NCBI GenBank assembly: GCA_024114885.1
Contig: CP099426.1
Location: 1,178,001-1,242,000 of the forward strand
Direction of reading: 5' to 3'
Source: Septoria linicola
Lineage: Eukaryota > Ascomycota > Dothideomycetes > Mycosphaerellales > Mycosphaerellaceae
Length of the DNA stretch: 64,000 nucleotides
The position numbers were made by a program, and so were the translations under genes. The notes below the pieces were generated by a model. That model was given only the letters and a program-made list of their open reading frames with translations, searched no databases and was not told where the DNA came from. This document shows positions 21,008-32,730 of the stretch, in pieces (the first letter of the stretch is position 1; every line of letters starts with the position of its first letter).

Positions 21008-22619
21008 ATGTCCTCTCCAATAGCGCCCGAGTTCAGCTCTTCCGAGCCTTATGGCGGCGATCCTTTGACGACTGATGTTAATGCGCAGTATGCTGGACTC
21101 GAATACCACTATGTCTACCTCGCGGCGTGCGCTTTCCTGGTCTGGCTGATTATCCCTGGCATTGGACTCTTGTATGGCGGCTTGGCCAGGAGGAAGAGCT
21201 CGCTTTCTCTGCTCTTCCAGTCGCTGATGGTGGCTGCGGTGACAACATTACAGTGGATGTTCTGGGGCTACTCGTTGGCGTACTCGAGGACTGCGAATGC
21301 TTTCATTGGAGATCTTGCGAACTTTGGGTTGATGAAAGTGAGAGCTGCGCCTAGTCCGGGAAGTGCTTATTTGCCGGAGGTGAGTCGCGACTAGCCAAAA
21401 AGCCCTTGAGCGAGAGTAGCACTGACACCGAGCAGATCGTCTTCTGCCTGTATCAAATGCTCTTCTGTGCTTGCACAGTGCAGATCGTGATTGGTGGCTC
21501 TTTCGAAAGAGGCCGGATTTTGCCTTCCCTCATCTTCAGCTTCTTCTGGGCGACAATTGTATACTGCCCGATTGCGTGCTGGACATGGAACAGTAATGGA
21601 TGGCTATACAACCTACCTTCGCTCGACTTCGCAGGAGGTGGCCCTGTGCATATTGCTTCGGGCTGGGCAGGCCTCGCGTATGCGTTCATCCTGGGCAAGA
21701 GAAGACACACTGGCGAAAAGTCGCACAAGAAGCCGCACAACACCACGCTGGTTTTCCTCGGCACGGTCTTGATATGGTTTGGGTGGTTTGGTAAAGCTCG
21801 TGAACTTGCCTGGGTGAAACGCATGAGGCTAATAGCGAACAGGATTCAATGGTGGCTCCGCACTGAATGCATCAATTAGAAGCATGTATGCTGCATTCAA
21901 CACCAATGTTGCGGCAAGTTTCGGCGTCCTAGGCTGGGTGCTGGTCGACTACATTCGAACAAAGGGCAAATTTAGTGTGGTTGGCGCGTGTGAGGGCGCA
22001 ATTGCTGGCCTCGTGGGCATAACTCCGGTATGTATTCCCTTGAGTATCGACTCAGACCACTACTAATGGTTGGCTCCAGGCTGCTGGCTACGTCGGCTTC
22101 TGGCTCGCTGCCGTTATCGGATTCTTGACTGCAGTCGTTTGCGCGTCTCTACAAAACCTCAACGACTGGTTGCACATCGATGAAGGGCTAGAAGTCTTCA
22201 AGCTGCATGGCGTTGGTGGCATGGTAGGCTCTTTCCTGACCGGAATATTCGCAGACCAAACCATTTCCGCGCTTGACGGAGGCTCGCTCTACCCAGGTGG
22301 CATCAATGGAAATGGTCTACAAGTTGGCAAGCAATTTGCTGAAATTACTGCGATCGGATCTTACAGCTTCGTCGTGACGTGTTTGCTGCTCCTCGCTCTC
22401 AAGTACATCCCGGGTGTAGGACTGCGCGTCAGCGAAGAAGCTGAAATGCGCGGCCTGGATATTGACCAGTTCTTCGACGAGCAAATTGGGGACTGGTCGT
22501 ACTTGGAGACATTTGAGGGAAATCACCAAATCACTCATGGAATACCACAAGTAGGACTGCCGGCGAGTAGTGCTGTCAGTATGCATGCTGAAGCAGTCAA
22601 GGCAGAAAGGCAGGATTAG
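21008..22619 (+). CDS. ammonium transporter, Mep2-type (Amt/Mep/Rh family)
   Basis: Four exons: 21008-21379, 21436-21790, 21843-22027 and 22080-22619; introns of 56, 52 and 52 nt, the last with a TACTAATG branch site; 483 aa. The protein has the eleven hydrophobic helices of the family with an extracellular N-terminus. The pore twin histidines are present: His196 in GGGPVHIASG and His347 in FKLHGVGGMVG. By family knowledge a His at the first position marks Mep2-type high-affinity transporters, which in yeast also signal filamentous growth, whereas Mep1/3 types carry Glu. The C-terminal cytosolic tail contains the conserved LDIDQFFDEQIGDW block. GATA sites upstream fit nitrogen control. Confidence 0.94.
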
Positions 22620-23846
22620 CTTCTCTTGCTTGTCAGACTAAACGAGAATGTTGTGCTACAGATACCTTAGCAGAATGTAATAGCTGCCGAAGATATGACT
22701 GTGCTGAACCTGTCACCGTCTTTGACGTTGTCCGAAAAAAAGCTCGTGGTTCCGGACTCGGAGCAAGGAAGACGATGCATCGGGACATCCGAAGAGCCAC
22801 GACTGCTAGGATCTCAGCTGACGGCATTTGCCAGAAGTGGCTGCTCGTGGTCTTGATCGCGGCTAGCACTGCCACAGAACAGTCGCTGTGATCTGCGTAG
22901 AGGTATTCGGAATTGTAGCGGGAGTGCTTCAGGTATACGTGGTTGAACAGCTGTGTTATGGGCGGAAGCCTGGTGCTTCTCGGAGGTGATTGAACGGCTC
23001 GTTTCCGCTCTGTCTTCACAATTCGGTTCGAACGAGGGTCCGATCCGGGATTAAAAACGTGCCACGGAGAGCGAAAACAACAGCGCTGATGATGTTGTCC
23101 TTTCGCGAAGCCTGCCTTTCGCAAATCAACGAGCACATGGGTTAGCAGGCCTCGACATCAGCTGAAGCCCCATGTCGATGAGCCGCTGGACCTCCATCAT
23201 CGTACAGTTCGTATAGTGCTGCCGCCGTAAGAAAGTTGTCGGTCAGATGTGTCGGCGGAAACAAGACATCCGCACTTGACTGCCGCTCCCCACCCATCAC
23301 CACTTTATATCTGCAAGGTGTTATCCATGTCAGCGGCGTGTTGCCGTCTTTCGTTTCCATTTATCATTATTGTGTGAAGGCCCCGATATCTTGTGTAGAC
23401 TAGGAAGCAGGATTGTTGTCCCGGATAGAATTATCGAACGATTCCCTCGAACAGCACATGCAAAGCGCAGCATCGGCCCAAAGAATCCCTGACATCAACG
23501 ACTTTGGCCGCTAGTCTCGCACCCCACCGCCACGAGCACGTTTGGACTGACGACTCACCACTTCCCGTGAGCATCGGAGGCAGCAGCTGAAGTGGCAGTC
23601 TTGGGAGGATTGCTGCTTTTCTCTTCTTCAATTCGTGGGAAGCGGCAAGAAATAGCAGCTCGTCAGCGTCAGGAGTGTCAGACTGGTCAGCCGCAGACAG
23701 AACTCGCACGGAACAAGACCTAAGACGATAAGCGTGGATACCCACTCCACGATCGTCGCCTGGTGCCCTTTTTATTTCCCACACTTGTCCTTACGCGTCT
23801 CTTACACTGCTGGTTCTCATAGCACAGACGAGAGGCTACCACCAAC
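22620..23846. other. intergenic
   Basis: 1.2 kb between the ammonium transporter and CPR; only short unrelated frames. The last 100 bases look like the CPR leader. Confidence 0.5.
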
Positions 23847-25980
23847 ATGGCCGCCTTGGATACACTGGACATCATCGTCCTAGCAGTGCTGCTGCTGGGA
23901 ACGGTGGCATACTTTACTAAAGGCACATACTGGGCAGTCCAGAAAGACCCCTACGCAACATCACAGGCCAATGGCGCGCTCAAGGCGGGCAAGACGAGAA
24001 ACGTTCTCGAGAAGATGGAGGAATCCGGCAAGAACTGTGTCATTTTCTATGGCTCGCAGACTGGTACCGCAGAGGACTACGCTCAACGATTAGCAAAGGA
24101 AGGATCTTCTAGATTCGGTCTGAAGACCATGACGGCAGATCTGGAGGAGTACGAGTACGAGAACCTGGACCAGTTCCCCGATGACAAGGTCGCTTTCTTC
24201 GTCCTGGCGACCTACGGAGAGGGTGAGCCCACTGACAACGCTGTTGAGTTCTATGAGTTCATTCACGGAGAGGAGCCTCAATTCAGTGAGAAGAGCGCCG
24301 AAGAATCACCTCTGGAGAACCTGAAGTATGTGGCATTCGGTCTGGGGAACAACACGTACGAGCACTACAACTCGATGGTTCGCGAAGTCAACAAGTCGCT
24401 CACGAAGCTTGGAGCTAAGAGAATCGGCGAAGCTGGCGAGGGTGATGACGGAGCTGGAACCATGGAGGAAGACTTCCTCGCGTGGAAAGAACCCATGTGG
24501 ACTGCTCTGTGCGATGCTATGAATCTTGAAGAGCGTGAGGCAGTATACGAGCCAGTATACGAGGTCACCGAGCAAGAGCATCTTGAAGACGACACTAGTG
24601 TATATCAAGGAGAGCCAAACAAGAACCACCTCGAGGGCACACAGAAAGGGCCCTACAACGCACACAATCCCTACATCGCACCGATTGCCGAGTCGAAGGA
24701 GATCTTCAACGACAAATCACGAAACTGCTTGCACATGGAAATCGATATTTCTGGGTCAAACCTGTCCTACACCACTGGCGACCACATCGCGGTATGGCCA
24801 AACAATGCTGGTCGCGAGGTCCAGAGACTGCTGAAAATTGTTGGTCTGTCCGAGAAGCAGAACATGCCGATCAAGGTGAAGGGACTCGATGCCACGGCCA
24901 AGGTGCCCTTCCCACAGCCAACGACCTACCGCACCGTCTTCCAATACCAGCTCGAAATCTGCGCACCCGTCTCTCGCCAATTCGTCTCGACCCTCGCACA
25001 ATTCGCACCAAACGACGAGATCAAGGAAAAAGCAAGCCAGATTGGAAATGACAAAGATGTCTTCGCAGAGGAGGTTGCGAAGAAGAACTTCAATATTGGA
25101 CAACTGCTTGAGCACCTCGGTGGAGGACAAACGTGGGACAAGATCCCCTTCTCGCTCTTCATCGAAGGTGTCACCAAGATCCAGCCACGATACTACTCCA
25201 TCTCATCCTCATCGCTTGTCCAGAAGAACAAGGTGGCCATTACCGCCGTTGTCGAGTCTGTGGAGGTGCCAGGTGCACCGCACGTGGTCAAGGGTGTCAC
25301 AACGAACTATCTCCTTGCTTTGAAGCTCAAGCAGCATGGCGACCCGAACCCAGATCCCCACGGCTTGAACTACGCAATTAACGGTCCAAGGAACAAGTAC
25401 GATGGCGTCCACGTCCCAGTCCATATCCGCCACTCGAATTTCAAGCTACCTTCAGATCCCAGCAAGCCTATCATCATGGTCGGTCCAGGAACTGGTGTCG
25501 CTCCCTTCCGTGGATTCGTCCAAGAGAGGGCACAGCAAGCGAAGAATGGCGAGAATGTTGGCAAGACGATTCTCTTTTTCGGTTGCAGGAACCGCACTGA
25601 CGACTTCATTTACAAGGAGGAATGGGAGGTAAGCAGATCCAAATCCACAATGACTCACACATACTGATCTTGCTACCCTTTAGCAATGGCAATCAGACCT
25701 CGGCGACAAATTCGTTCTCGACACTGCTTTCTCTCGTGAATCTGAGAAGAAGGTGTACGTGCAGCATAAGATGAAGCAGCGTGCAAAGGAGATCAATGAG
25801 CTGCTCGAGCAGAAGGCGTACTTCTACGTCTGTGGTGACGCGGCGAATATGGCGCGTGAGGTCTCCGAGATTCTGGCCTCGATAATTTCCGAGCAAAGAG
25901 GTGTGGATAAGAAGAAGGGAGAGGATGTGGTCAAGAGCATGAGAGCTGCGAACCAATACCAGGAAGATGTTTGGTCATAG
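23847..25980 (+). CDS. cprA: NADPH-cytochrome P450 reductase
   Basis: Two exons, 23847-25628 and 25684-25980, with a 55-nt intron (GTAAGC...TTTAG); 692 aa. Residues 5-25 are the ER membrane anchor. The flavodoxin FMN domain has YGSQTGTAEDYA (68-79) and the ATYGEGEPTDNA loop; the FAD domain has PRYYSISSSS; the NADPH part has GPGTGVAPFRGF and, in exon 2, YVCGDAANMAREV. The chain ends ..EDVWS with the conserved near-terminal Trp. CPR moves electrons from NADPH to all microsomal P450s, to squalene epoxidase and others, so it is an essential general partner, not a pathway-specific enzyme. Its closeness to a P450 may be chance. Confidence 0.96.
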
Positions 25981-28911
25981 TATCGCAGGTATATGTCAAC
26001 ACATTTTCTGCTTCGATTGTGCATGTTGCCATAGCAGATGAGCGAATTCATGCTGGGTTTGGACTTGTGATCATACCGCCATCGTAGTCGTGCCACTCGT
26101 TGTAGCCAGGCAACAGCTTCGATTAGCTGGATCATTTAGTTTAGGAACATCTTCGAGATGACGAACGAAGAAGGATCTGTTCAGTCGAATGCGATCCGTA
26201 TCTCAAGATCAACAGATGCGCCGATAGTCTGGAACCCTCGACCAAGGATTTCTGACACCCTCGACCCTCGAAAACTCTACGAGCTTGGGCCTGCTGCGGT
26301 TGCAGACTTCAGGTTCTAGCATTGATCCTTCATCTGTCGTGTACAGAGTAATAGCCATCGCATCGATATGTAGCTGTGCACATATCCCTTGCGGCATCTT
26401 GTTGTGGGCAGCGTACATCTCACGCGATGAATGGACTGGCAGTGATGCGCGACACATGCATTCTGCAGCTGCTTGATGCAGGCTCGACTCCGTTTGTGAA
26501 GATACATCACACTGTCTGTCATCTGACGATGTCGTGGCCGAGCTTTGGCATCTGTAGCGCCAGGAGATGCGCCGATTGATAGTTTCGCAGCAGCATGGTA
26601 TCGAGCATTCGCTAATGTTATAGGCCGAAGCGAAGTCCCGATGACCTGGTTCGAAGCGCTAGCAGTCAAGATCTTGACCCTGTCATGTGCGAATTGCCGC
26701 CGTGAGAGTTATGTCTGGCATTCGACGTTGTGCTCAGCGGTCCGATCGCCGGCAATGCAGAAGAGAGACAAAGGTCGCTGTCGATGGTGTGAGCATTGAC
26801 GTACCAACTTCGAATATCTGGTTCGCAGCTGGGGAGCCACCCAACGTGCATTTCGGCGCAGAAGAGCGAGCAGGCATCGAGATGAGATGGTAGCATGACC
26901 CCTCACGGTCAGCGGTGGCACAGCGTACGGAGCGCTGCGTACCGGACCTCTCACAACACCTTGCAGTCAAAGGTTATCTCTGAAGTGGAGGTCGTTGAGG
27001 AGGACAACGCACAGCACCCCGAGGCACTCAAACCTGATAAATGCAATCAAATGAGCTGCTATCTTGTGCCGCCGTGGTGATCAAAGCTGCAAAGAGGAGG
27101 TCTCTCAAGGACAAACCCGGTTGCTAGCGAGATGGACGGCGATGCAAGGCTGTCGGCGACCTCATAACAATATGCGTCCTGAGCAGTTTCGTGTAGGCAG
27201 CATCAGATTAGGAAGGATGAAGAGTGTGCGTTGTCGCGCTTTGGGCACGCTTGAGAATTGTCCTTCGAGTGTTTGATCGTCTTTGCAGCCAGCGAGGCGC
27301 CAATAGCCGGGTGGACAAGGACAGGGCAGTCAGCAGATGCAGGTACAACATTGGATCGGCATTGCTATCGCTATTCCAGGCATGGCAAAAAGGCGCTCTT
27401 GATCCTGTCAGGCCCGCATGAGGAATTGCGTCAACTGTGCCGATGATAGATGATGCGACCTACCCCACAGAGCCAATGGCGAAGCGTGCCTAGTGGTTTC
27501 GAATCTTTCGACGACAGGTGGAGGATGAGCGCTGGAGGAGATTGGCATTGCAGCACAAAGCCCGAGCAGCTGCCCGGTGGATGGGTTGTGAAAAAATGAT
27601 AGATCATATTCGCAGCAATCGGATCTGACGGGACCACAAGTCCCAGACCTGGTTGAGAACGACAGATCTCAGAGCATGCGCATGCTGTGGGTGCGTTGCG
27701 CGCAGTAACGGTTCACTTGTGTCCTCGCTGAGCAGCAGAACCCAACACCGTGAGCGTTTGGTGGCGTTTCCCCAAAGCTTAAATCATTGCTGCACCTGGT
27801 CCTGTGTGACCAGAGAATGTGTCGCAGGACTGAACAAAGGCGGCAGGGCTTGCATGCGTGTGACGACTCTAGCAGTGATTGCAGAACAAAACTGCCCTCG
27901 AGCCCGGCGCCGCCGTTCCCATCGGCACATATCCCAAGCCTTCAATCCATCGCCTCCCGTCTTGTTGGTAAAGTCCATAATCAATTCCTCTTCACCGCAG
28001 GACCAGATCAGACGGGTGATATCGCTACTCCTCAAAGAGACATCAGGTAACGAAGTGAATTTCAAGTCTTCGAGCTGTAACGATCACTATCGACCATTTC
28101 GACACATTGTTGTACAGCCACCGCCATTTCACCTCGATACCACCTGCCACCGCCATCTCTGCTAGAACACACCCACGTGTGCCGACTGCCTTCGAGCTGC
28201 TCCTCGAACACCGGAATTTCATCTTTACAACTGCAGGTGCTGCAGACGAGGTACGCTCTTCCCCAAATCGCACATTCCCACAACCAAAACGCTTCACATT
28301 TGGCAAGACCCAACGTCGGTCCTCTGCTTGCTCAACTCTTCCTCTTTCTCGTCCTTCTCTTCCTCTTTTTCCTCCCACACAACAACACAACCAGTTCTTA
28401 CACACTCGCAGTTCTGCTCTTTTTCATTCGTGCATTCGCCGTTGACATTACCGCCTCTGCTAGTTTAGCACCTCAACCACCACACTTTTCTGCCATCACC
28501 TCGCCGCGGACACCCAACAGGAACCAGCAGAATCGGACGCCGCTCGCTTGAACAGGTATGCCTACATCGACTGCTCTTCTTCACTTCTCCCGGCAGCACT
28601 ATCACCTGTGCCCACGCCCAGCCGTTGCAACGGGCGTCCGTCACTTTGACCCTGTCGCCATCACCTTCACATGCATGAGCTAACACATGTCTCGCACAGA
28701 CTCGAATCTCGGTCTTTTCTGCAACCCATTGGAATATATCCATCTACACCAGAGCTCAACGGTAAGATCTCCTGCATTGTCCTACGTTGCATTGGCGGCA
28801 GCAACACCTTTGTCGTGGGCACTCTGCATCTCGGTCTGGCTCTGAACCTCCACTACACACAACATCTTTATTGGACCTCACAGATCTTCTCCTCCTCCCT
28901 GCACAAGCAAG
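25981..28911. other. 2.9 kb gene-poor region ending in leader of the RNA-binding protein gene
   Basis: No frame shows family character on either strand. From about 28080 the sequence becomes pyrimidine/CA-rich, as in long fungal leaders. Donors GTATGC (28556) and GTAAGA (28761) and an acceptor (cctcacag, 28883) suggest a spliced 5'UTR of the next gene. The part 25981-27900 holds nothing I can name. Confidence 0.5.
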
Positions 28912-30869
28912 ATGACTGCGTTCGGCCACCCAAGCACCCACAACCTGCTCTTTGGCTCTCAACATCGTCGTCCGGTTCAAGCTGACCGTGGCTACAAGAA
29001 CATGGCAGCCATGGATGCAAAGACCACCAACTACAACCGCCCACAGACCAGCTACAGCAACACCGGGAACTTGTACGGCAATCAGCAGTACGCCAACCGA
29101 GGCCAGCAAGGTCAGGGCTACGGCATGCATCACAACCCACAGCCCGATGCGATGGCGGCTCTTGCTCATGGCTTTCAAGGCATGAACATGAACAACCAGT
29201 CGTTCGCAGCTCAGGCTAAGAATGCCATGATGTCGACTGCCGCCAATCCTGCATACGGCGGACTCCCTGTTAGCCACTCTATGCCTGCCTCCATGCCTGC
29301 TTCCATGTACGGTACCGGCGGACAGTACATGTTTCCGAACAGCTACGCAGCAGGTGCCAATACCCAATCTCCTGGCATGTACACACCCCATGCGGCCCAG
29401 TACATGCCACAGCTCAACTATGCCGGTTACCAGCAGCACGACAACAGCCCAGCTTCTCAGAACTGGACTCCTACCACTGGTGGTGCCACTGGCGAGGTTC
29501 CGACCTTGATTACTCCTCGTCGTGATTCGATCTCATCGAACGAGAACGATCAGCCGACCACTCCATCGTACGCTGGCTACCCATATGCTGCAAACGGTGT
29601 GGCCATCAACCGCTCTCCCAGTGGTGTCTTCACCCACAGCACCCCGTCTCCGACGTCTATGATTGGTCCATATGGCATGTCAGTTGCCGCAAAGCAGCCC
29701 GAGCAGAGTGATGTCTCCCCACGCATCAAGATGCTCGTCACTCGCGAGCCTGCTATTCCTCGTGCCATCCCAGCACCATCATCTCCCCTCAAGCCGCTTG
29801 ATCGCGCACTCGAGAACCAGCGTGGAGAAACCAATGTCTACATTCGCGGCTTGCTGCCAGAGACCACCGACGAAATGCTTGAGTCCTGGGGTACTCGCTT
29901 TGGCGACATCAAGAGCTCCAAGTCGATCATCGACCTCAACACTGGCTTGTGCAAAGGGTACGAACATCGACGTGCACCGTCTTCATTTGATCTAGCTGAC
30001 GTTGACCAGCTTCGGGTTTGTCAAATACCACAACTACGAGGATGCCGAGAACTGTATCCGCGGCTTCCACTACCTGGGATACGAGGTCAGCTTCGCCCGC
30101 GAATCGTTCTACTCGAAGCTCAAGACCTTCTCCGACGAAGCCAACACCAACCTTTACGTGTCCAATCTTCCCAAGTCGATGAACGAGCATGAGCTCGCCA
30201 ACCTCTTTCAGCCTCACAAGGTCTGCTCGTCTCGCATCCTGCGTGACAAGAATGGACATGGTCGTGGTGTAGGCTTCGCTCGGTACGTTATCACACTTGT
30301 GCTCACATTCCTGCTCTGTTCTGACTGTCGGCCATAGCTTCGAGAGTCGTGAAGATTGTGAAGAAGTCATCAAGACCTTCAACAACCACACAATCAAGAC
30401 TGCTGGCGAGGAACTTCAGGTCCAGATACGCTATGCCGACACGCAGGAGCAGAAGTCTCTGAAGCAGCAAACACAGGCTGCCCGCCAATTCCGATCAGCA
30501 GAGTACGAGTATGCCACACAAGCTTGGCGTCAAGGCCGTCTTCCATACGCTGGATCAACGGTACACGACACCAACCAGAACACTAACGAGTTCGACCAGT
30601 ACCTTGGCACCACCCCGGCCGTACCCATCCAAGGCCAGCGCTGGGCTCAGTCAGCCGTCCGTCAGGTACCTGGGCGTAGCCCGCTCGGTGCAGTGCCGTA
30701 CACCAACGCTTCTCAGCCAGCCCCTGTCCAGATAAATGCGGCCTCTGACGCTGAGGGCTTGACTGCAACACCCGAGGCGGCTGCTGATTCGAAGCCGGCA
30801 ACCACGTCGCCAGCGACTGCTCATGCATACAGCCCAGTCATTTCGGCTGCTCCATCCAACGAAGAGTAA
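28912..30869 (+). CDS. RNA-binding protein with two RRMs, RBMS/MSSP-like
   Basis: Three exons: 28912-29957, 30010-30282 and 30338-30869; introns of 52 and 55 nt; 616 aa. The N-terminal 300 residues are low-complexity, rich in Asn, Gln, Tyr, Ala and Met. Two tandem RRMs follow: the first has RNP2 VYIRGL and RNP1 KGFGFVKY, the second RNP2 LYVSNL and RNP1 RGVGFARF. The order and linker (..ARES..TNLYVSNLPKSMNEHEL) match the animal RBMS (MSSP) family, which binds single-stranded nucleic acid and AU-rich RNA. Each intron falls in or beside an RNP1 motif. The C-terminus is low-complexity. Probable cytoplasmic mRNA-binding regulator; the prion-like N-terminus may support condensates (inference). Confidence 0.88.
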
Positions 30870-32730
30870 GGACCTGGCTGATCGCCATCCACAACTCGTC
30901 CTATCACTACTGTCAACGACGCGAATGCACTTTGTACACTATCACGAGTAGACGACTGGCGTCACGATCCCACGATTGACTACGACTGCATGCTTTGCGG
31001 CGCCCGGATCTCTGCATTTCTACAGCATGCTGGTGTCGCGGTCCAACTCTTGTCACTCACTCTCAACGACAATATGGACATTTCAACAGAGTGATATGGT
31101 GGCATTTACGACATGATCATCAACAATGTGTGTTGGTCATGCCACCCGTGGCTGACTCCAAGTTGTCTGCACTTAGCTTTTACAACATGTTATCGGCGTT
31201 TTACTTGTTCACGTTACCGGCGGCTTCGGGCTCCGTTATCAAGACTGTAGCCTCCACGGGCAACATCGGATGTCACATTGCAAGGGTGGTATTGCGGGAG
31301 AGTAATGGTAATTGTTGCTGCGATGTTTCGATTTGATGTTCATGATTCGACTGCATGGAAGGACAATACAGTGGTACAGACTTTGCTTGTCGATGCCGAC
31401 ATCTCCCCATCTCCTCAGTGCCTCTCGTCTCGTCTCATCAGCTACGTTTGCCGTACTGCCGTGATACCCATGCTATTCTTGTCTTTGCACTCCACACCAT
31501 TACATCCCGAGCGTGCCCATAGCTTAATGTCGCTGACAAGAAAAGACATGGAAGCCTCCAGTAGTCTATCAGCATGGCAACCACGCTCAAATCACACTTC
31601 TGCCGCTTCCATCCGCAACTCGGCTTACCGAAGCGTGTTCCTGAGTTGAAAATGCCGGCTTTCCCAGAACGTCCGACCAGGGCTGCCTTGCCCTATGGAG
31701 GCGAGATTGTTCAATAGTGGTCAGATGGCTAGTCAGTGTACCAGTACTCTCTTTGTTGTGCGGCAGCAGTACGATACAGTTCGCACCGAGCAGGCAACGT
31801 AGGTTTCTGTGAACATGAGCGGCACGAAAGTCACGTATGTGGTCGCAGTGCAGACTTTCGGGTGCCTGTTGGAAGCGTGCCTGGTTGACGAGAAGGAAAC
31901 AAACGCTTCAGCCGTGGAGCTTTCAGCTCAGCACTCATCCGTCTCACTCAGCAGCGCCTCTCATGTCGAGGAGAAGGCTTTGCATGTACGTGGTGCAGCC
32001 ACAAAGTCGTGCACAACAATAGCCGAAGCTTGTGTGGCAGAACATTGTCGTTCAGCTTCGATCCTTAAAATACGAAGCACAATCTGCAAGTAGCTTCGTG
32101 TCACGGAAGAACCATCCCAGCTGAAGATGGCAGCTCTGCAGGTCAACAAACGAGGTCGAAGCTGAATACTTGGACAGGGAGTATTCGGTGCAAAGCGCCA
32201 ACGGCTGTTGGTGTGAGGTCAGAGTTTGCCATTCGCTGCCCTGAACGGCAGATCCTCGAAGTCTTGGTGAAACTCTGGCCTCTTCTTGGACTAGTCATAT
32301 GCAAGGTACGGTTCGCTAACTAGAGACATGCCGGCGATGACATTGCGCGGCAACAGTACAGACGACAGAGAACGTCAACGCTCCTCTTCGCGTCTCTTCC
32401 TGGACGCACTCTTCCATCGCATATTGATACCATCTATCTCGCTGTCGGAGGCCTGGAGCATGCCGGAACAGGGTTGCAGCATTGTTCGCGACTGACGAAG
32501 CTCTCACGGAGTTCTGTTCCTTGTCCAAGTTTCAGAAGCAGGCAAGGCAGCCAGGAATCACGTCGTTCTGGGAAATCTTGCTGATGAACGGCATGCGATG
32601 AACTTATGGGATGATGAGTAGGTTCAGTCCGAAATTGCCTTCCAACCGCCATCTGCACCGTACCGCCGTCTAACGCCCAGCCCAAGTACCAACGTACTAC
32701 ATGGTGTGCGGTGGTAGTAGTAGTGGATGA
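30870..32730. other. intergenic, no supported gene
   Basis: 1.86 kb. The longest plus frame with ATG (31809-32093, 94 aa) is not family-like. Likely RNA-binding protein 3'UTR plus Mor2 promoter/leader. Confidence 0.45.
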
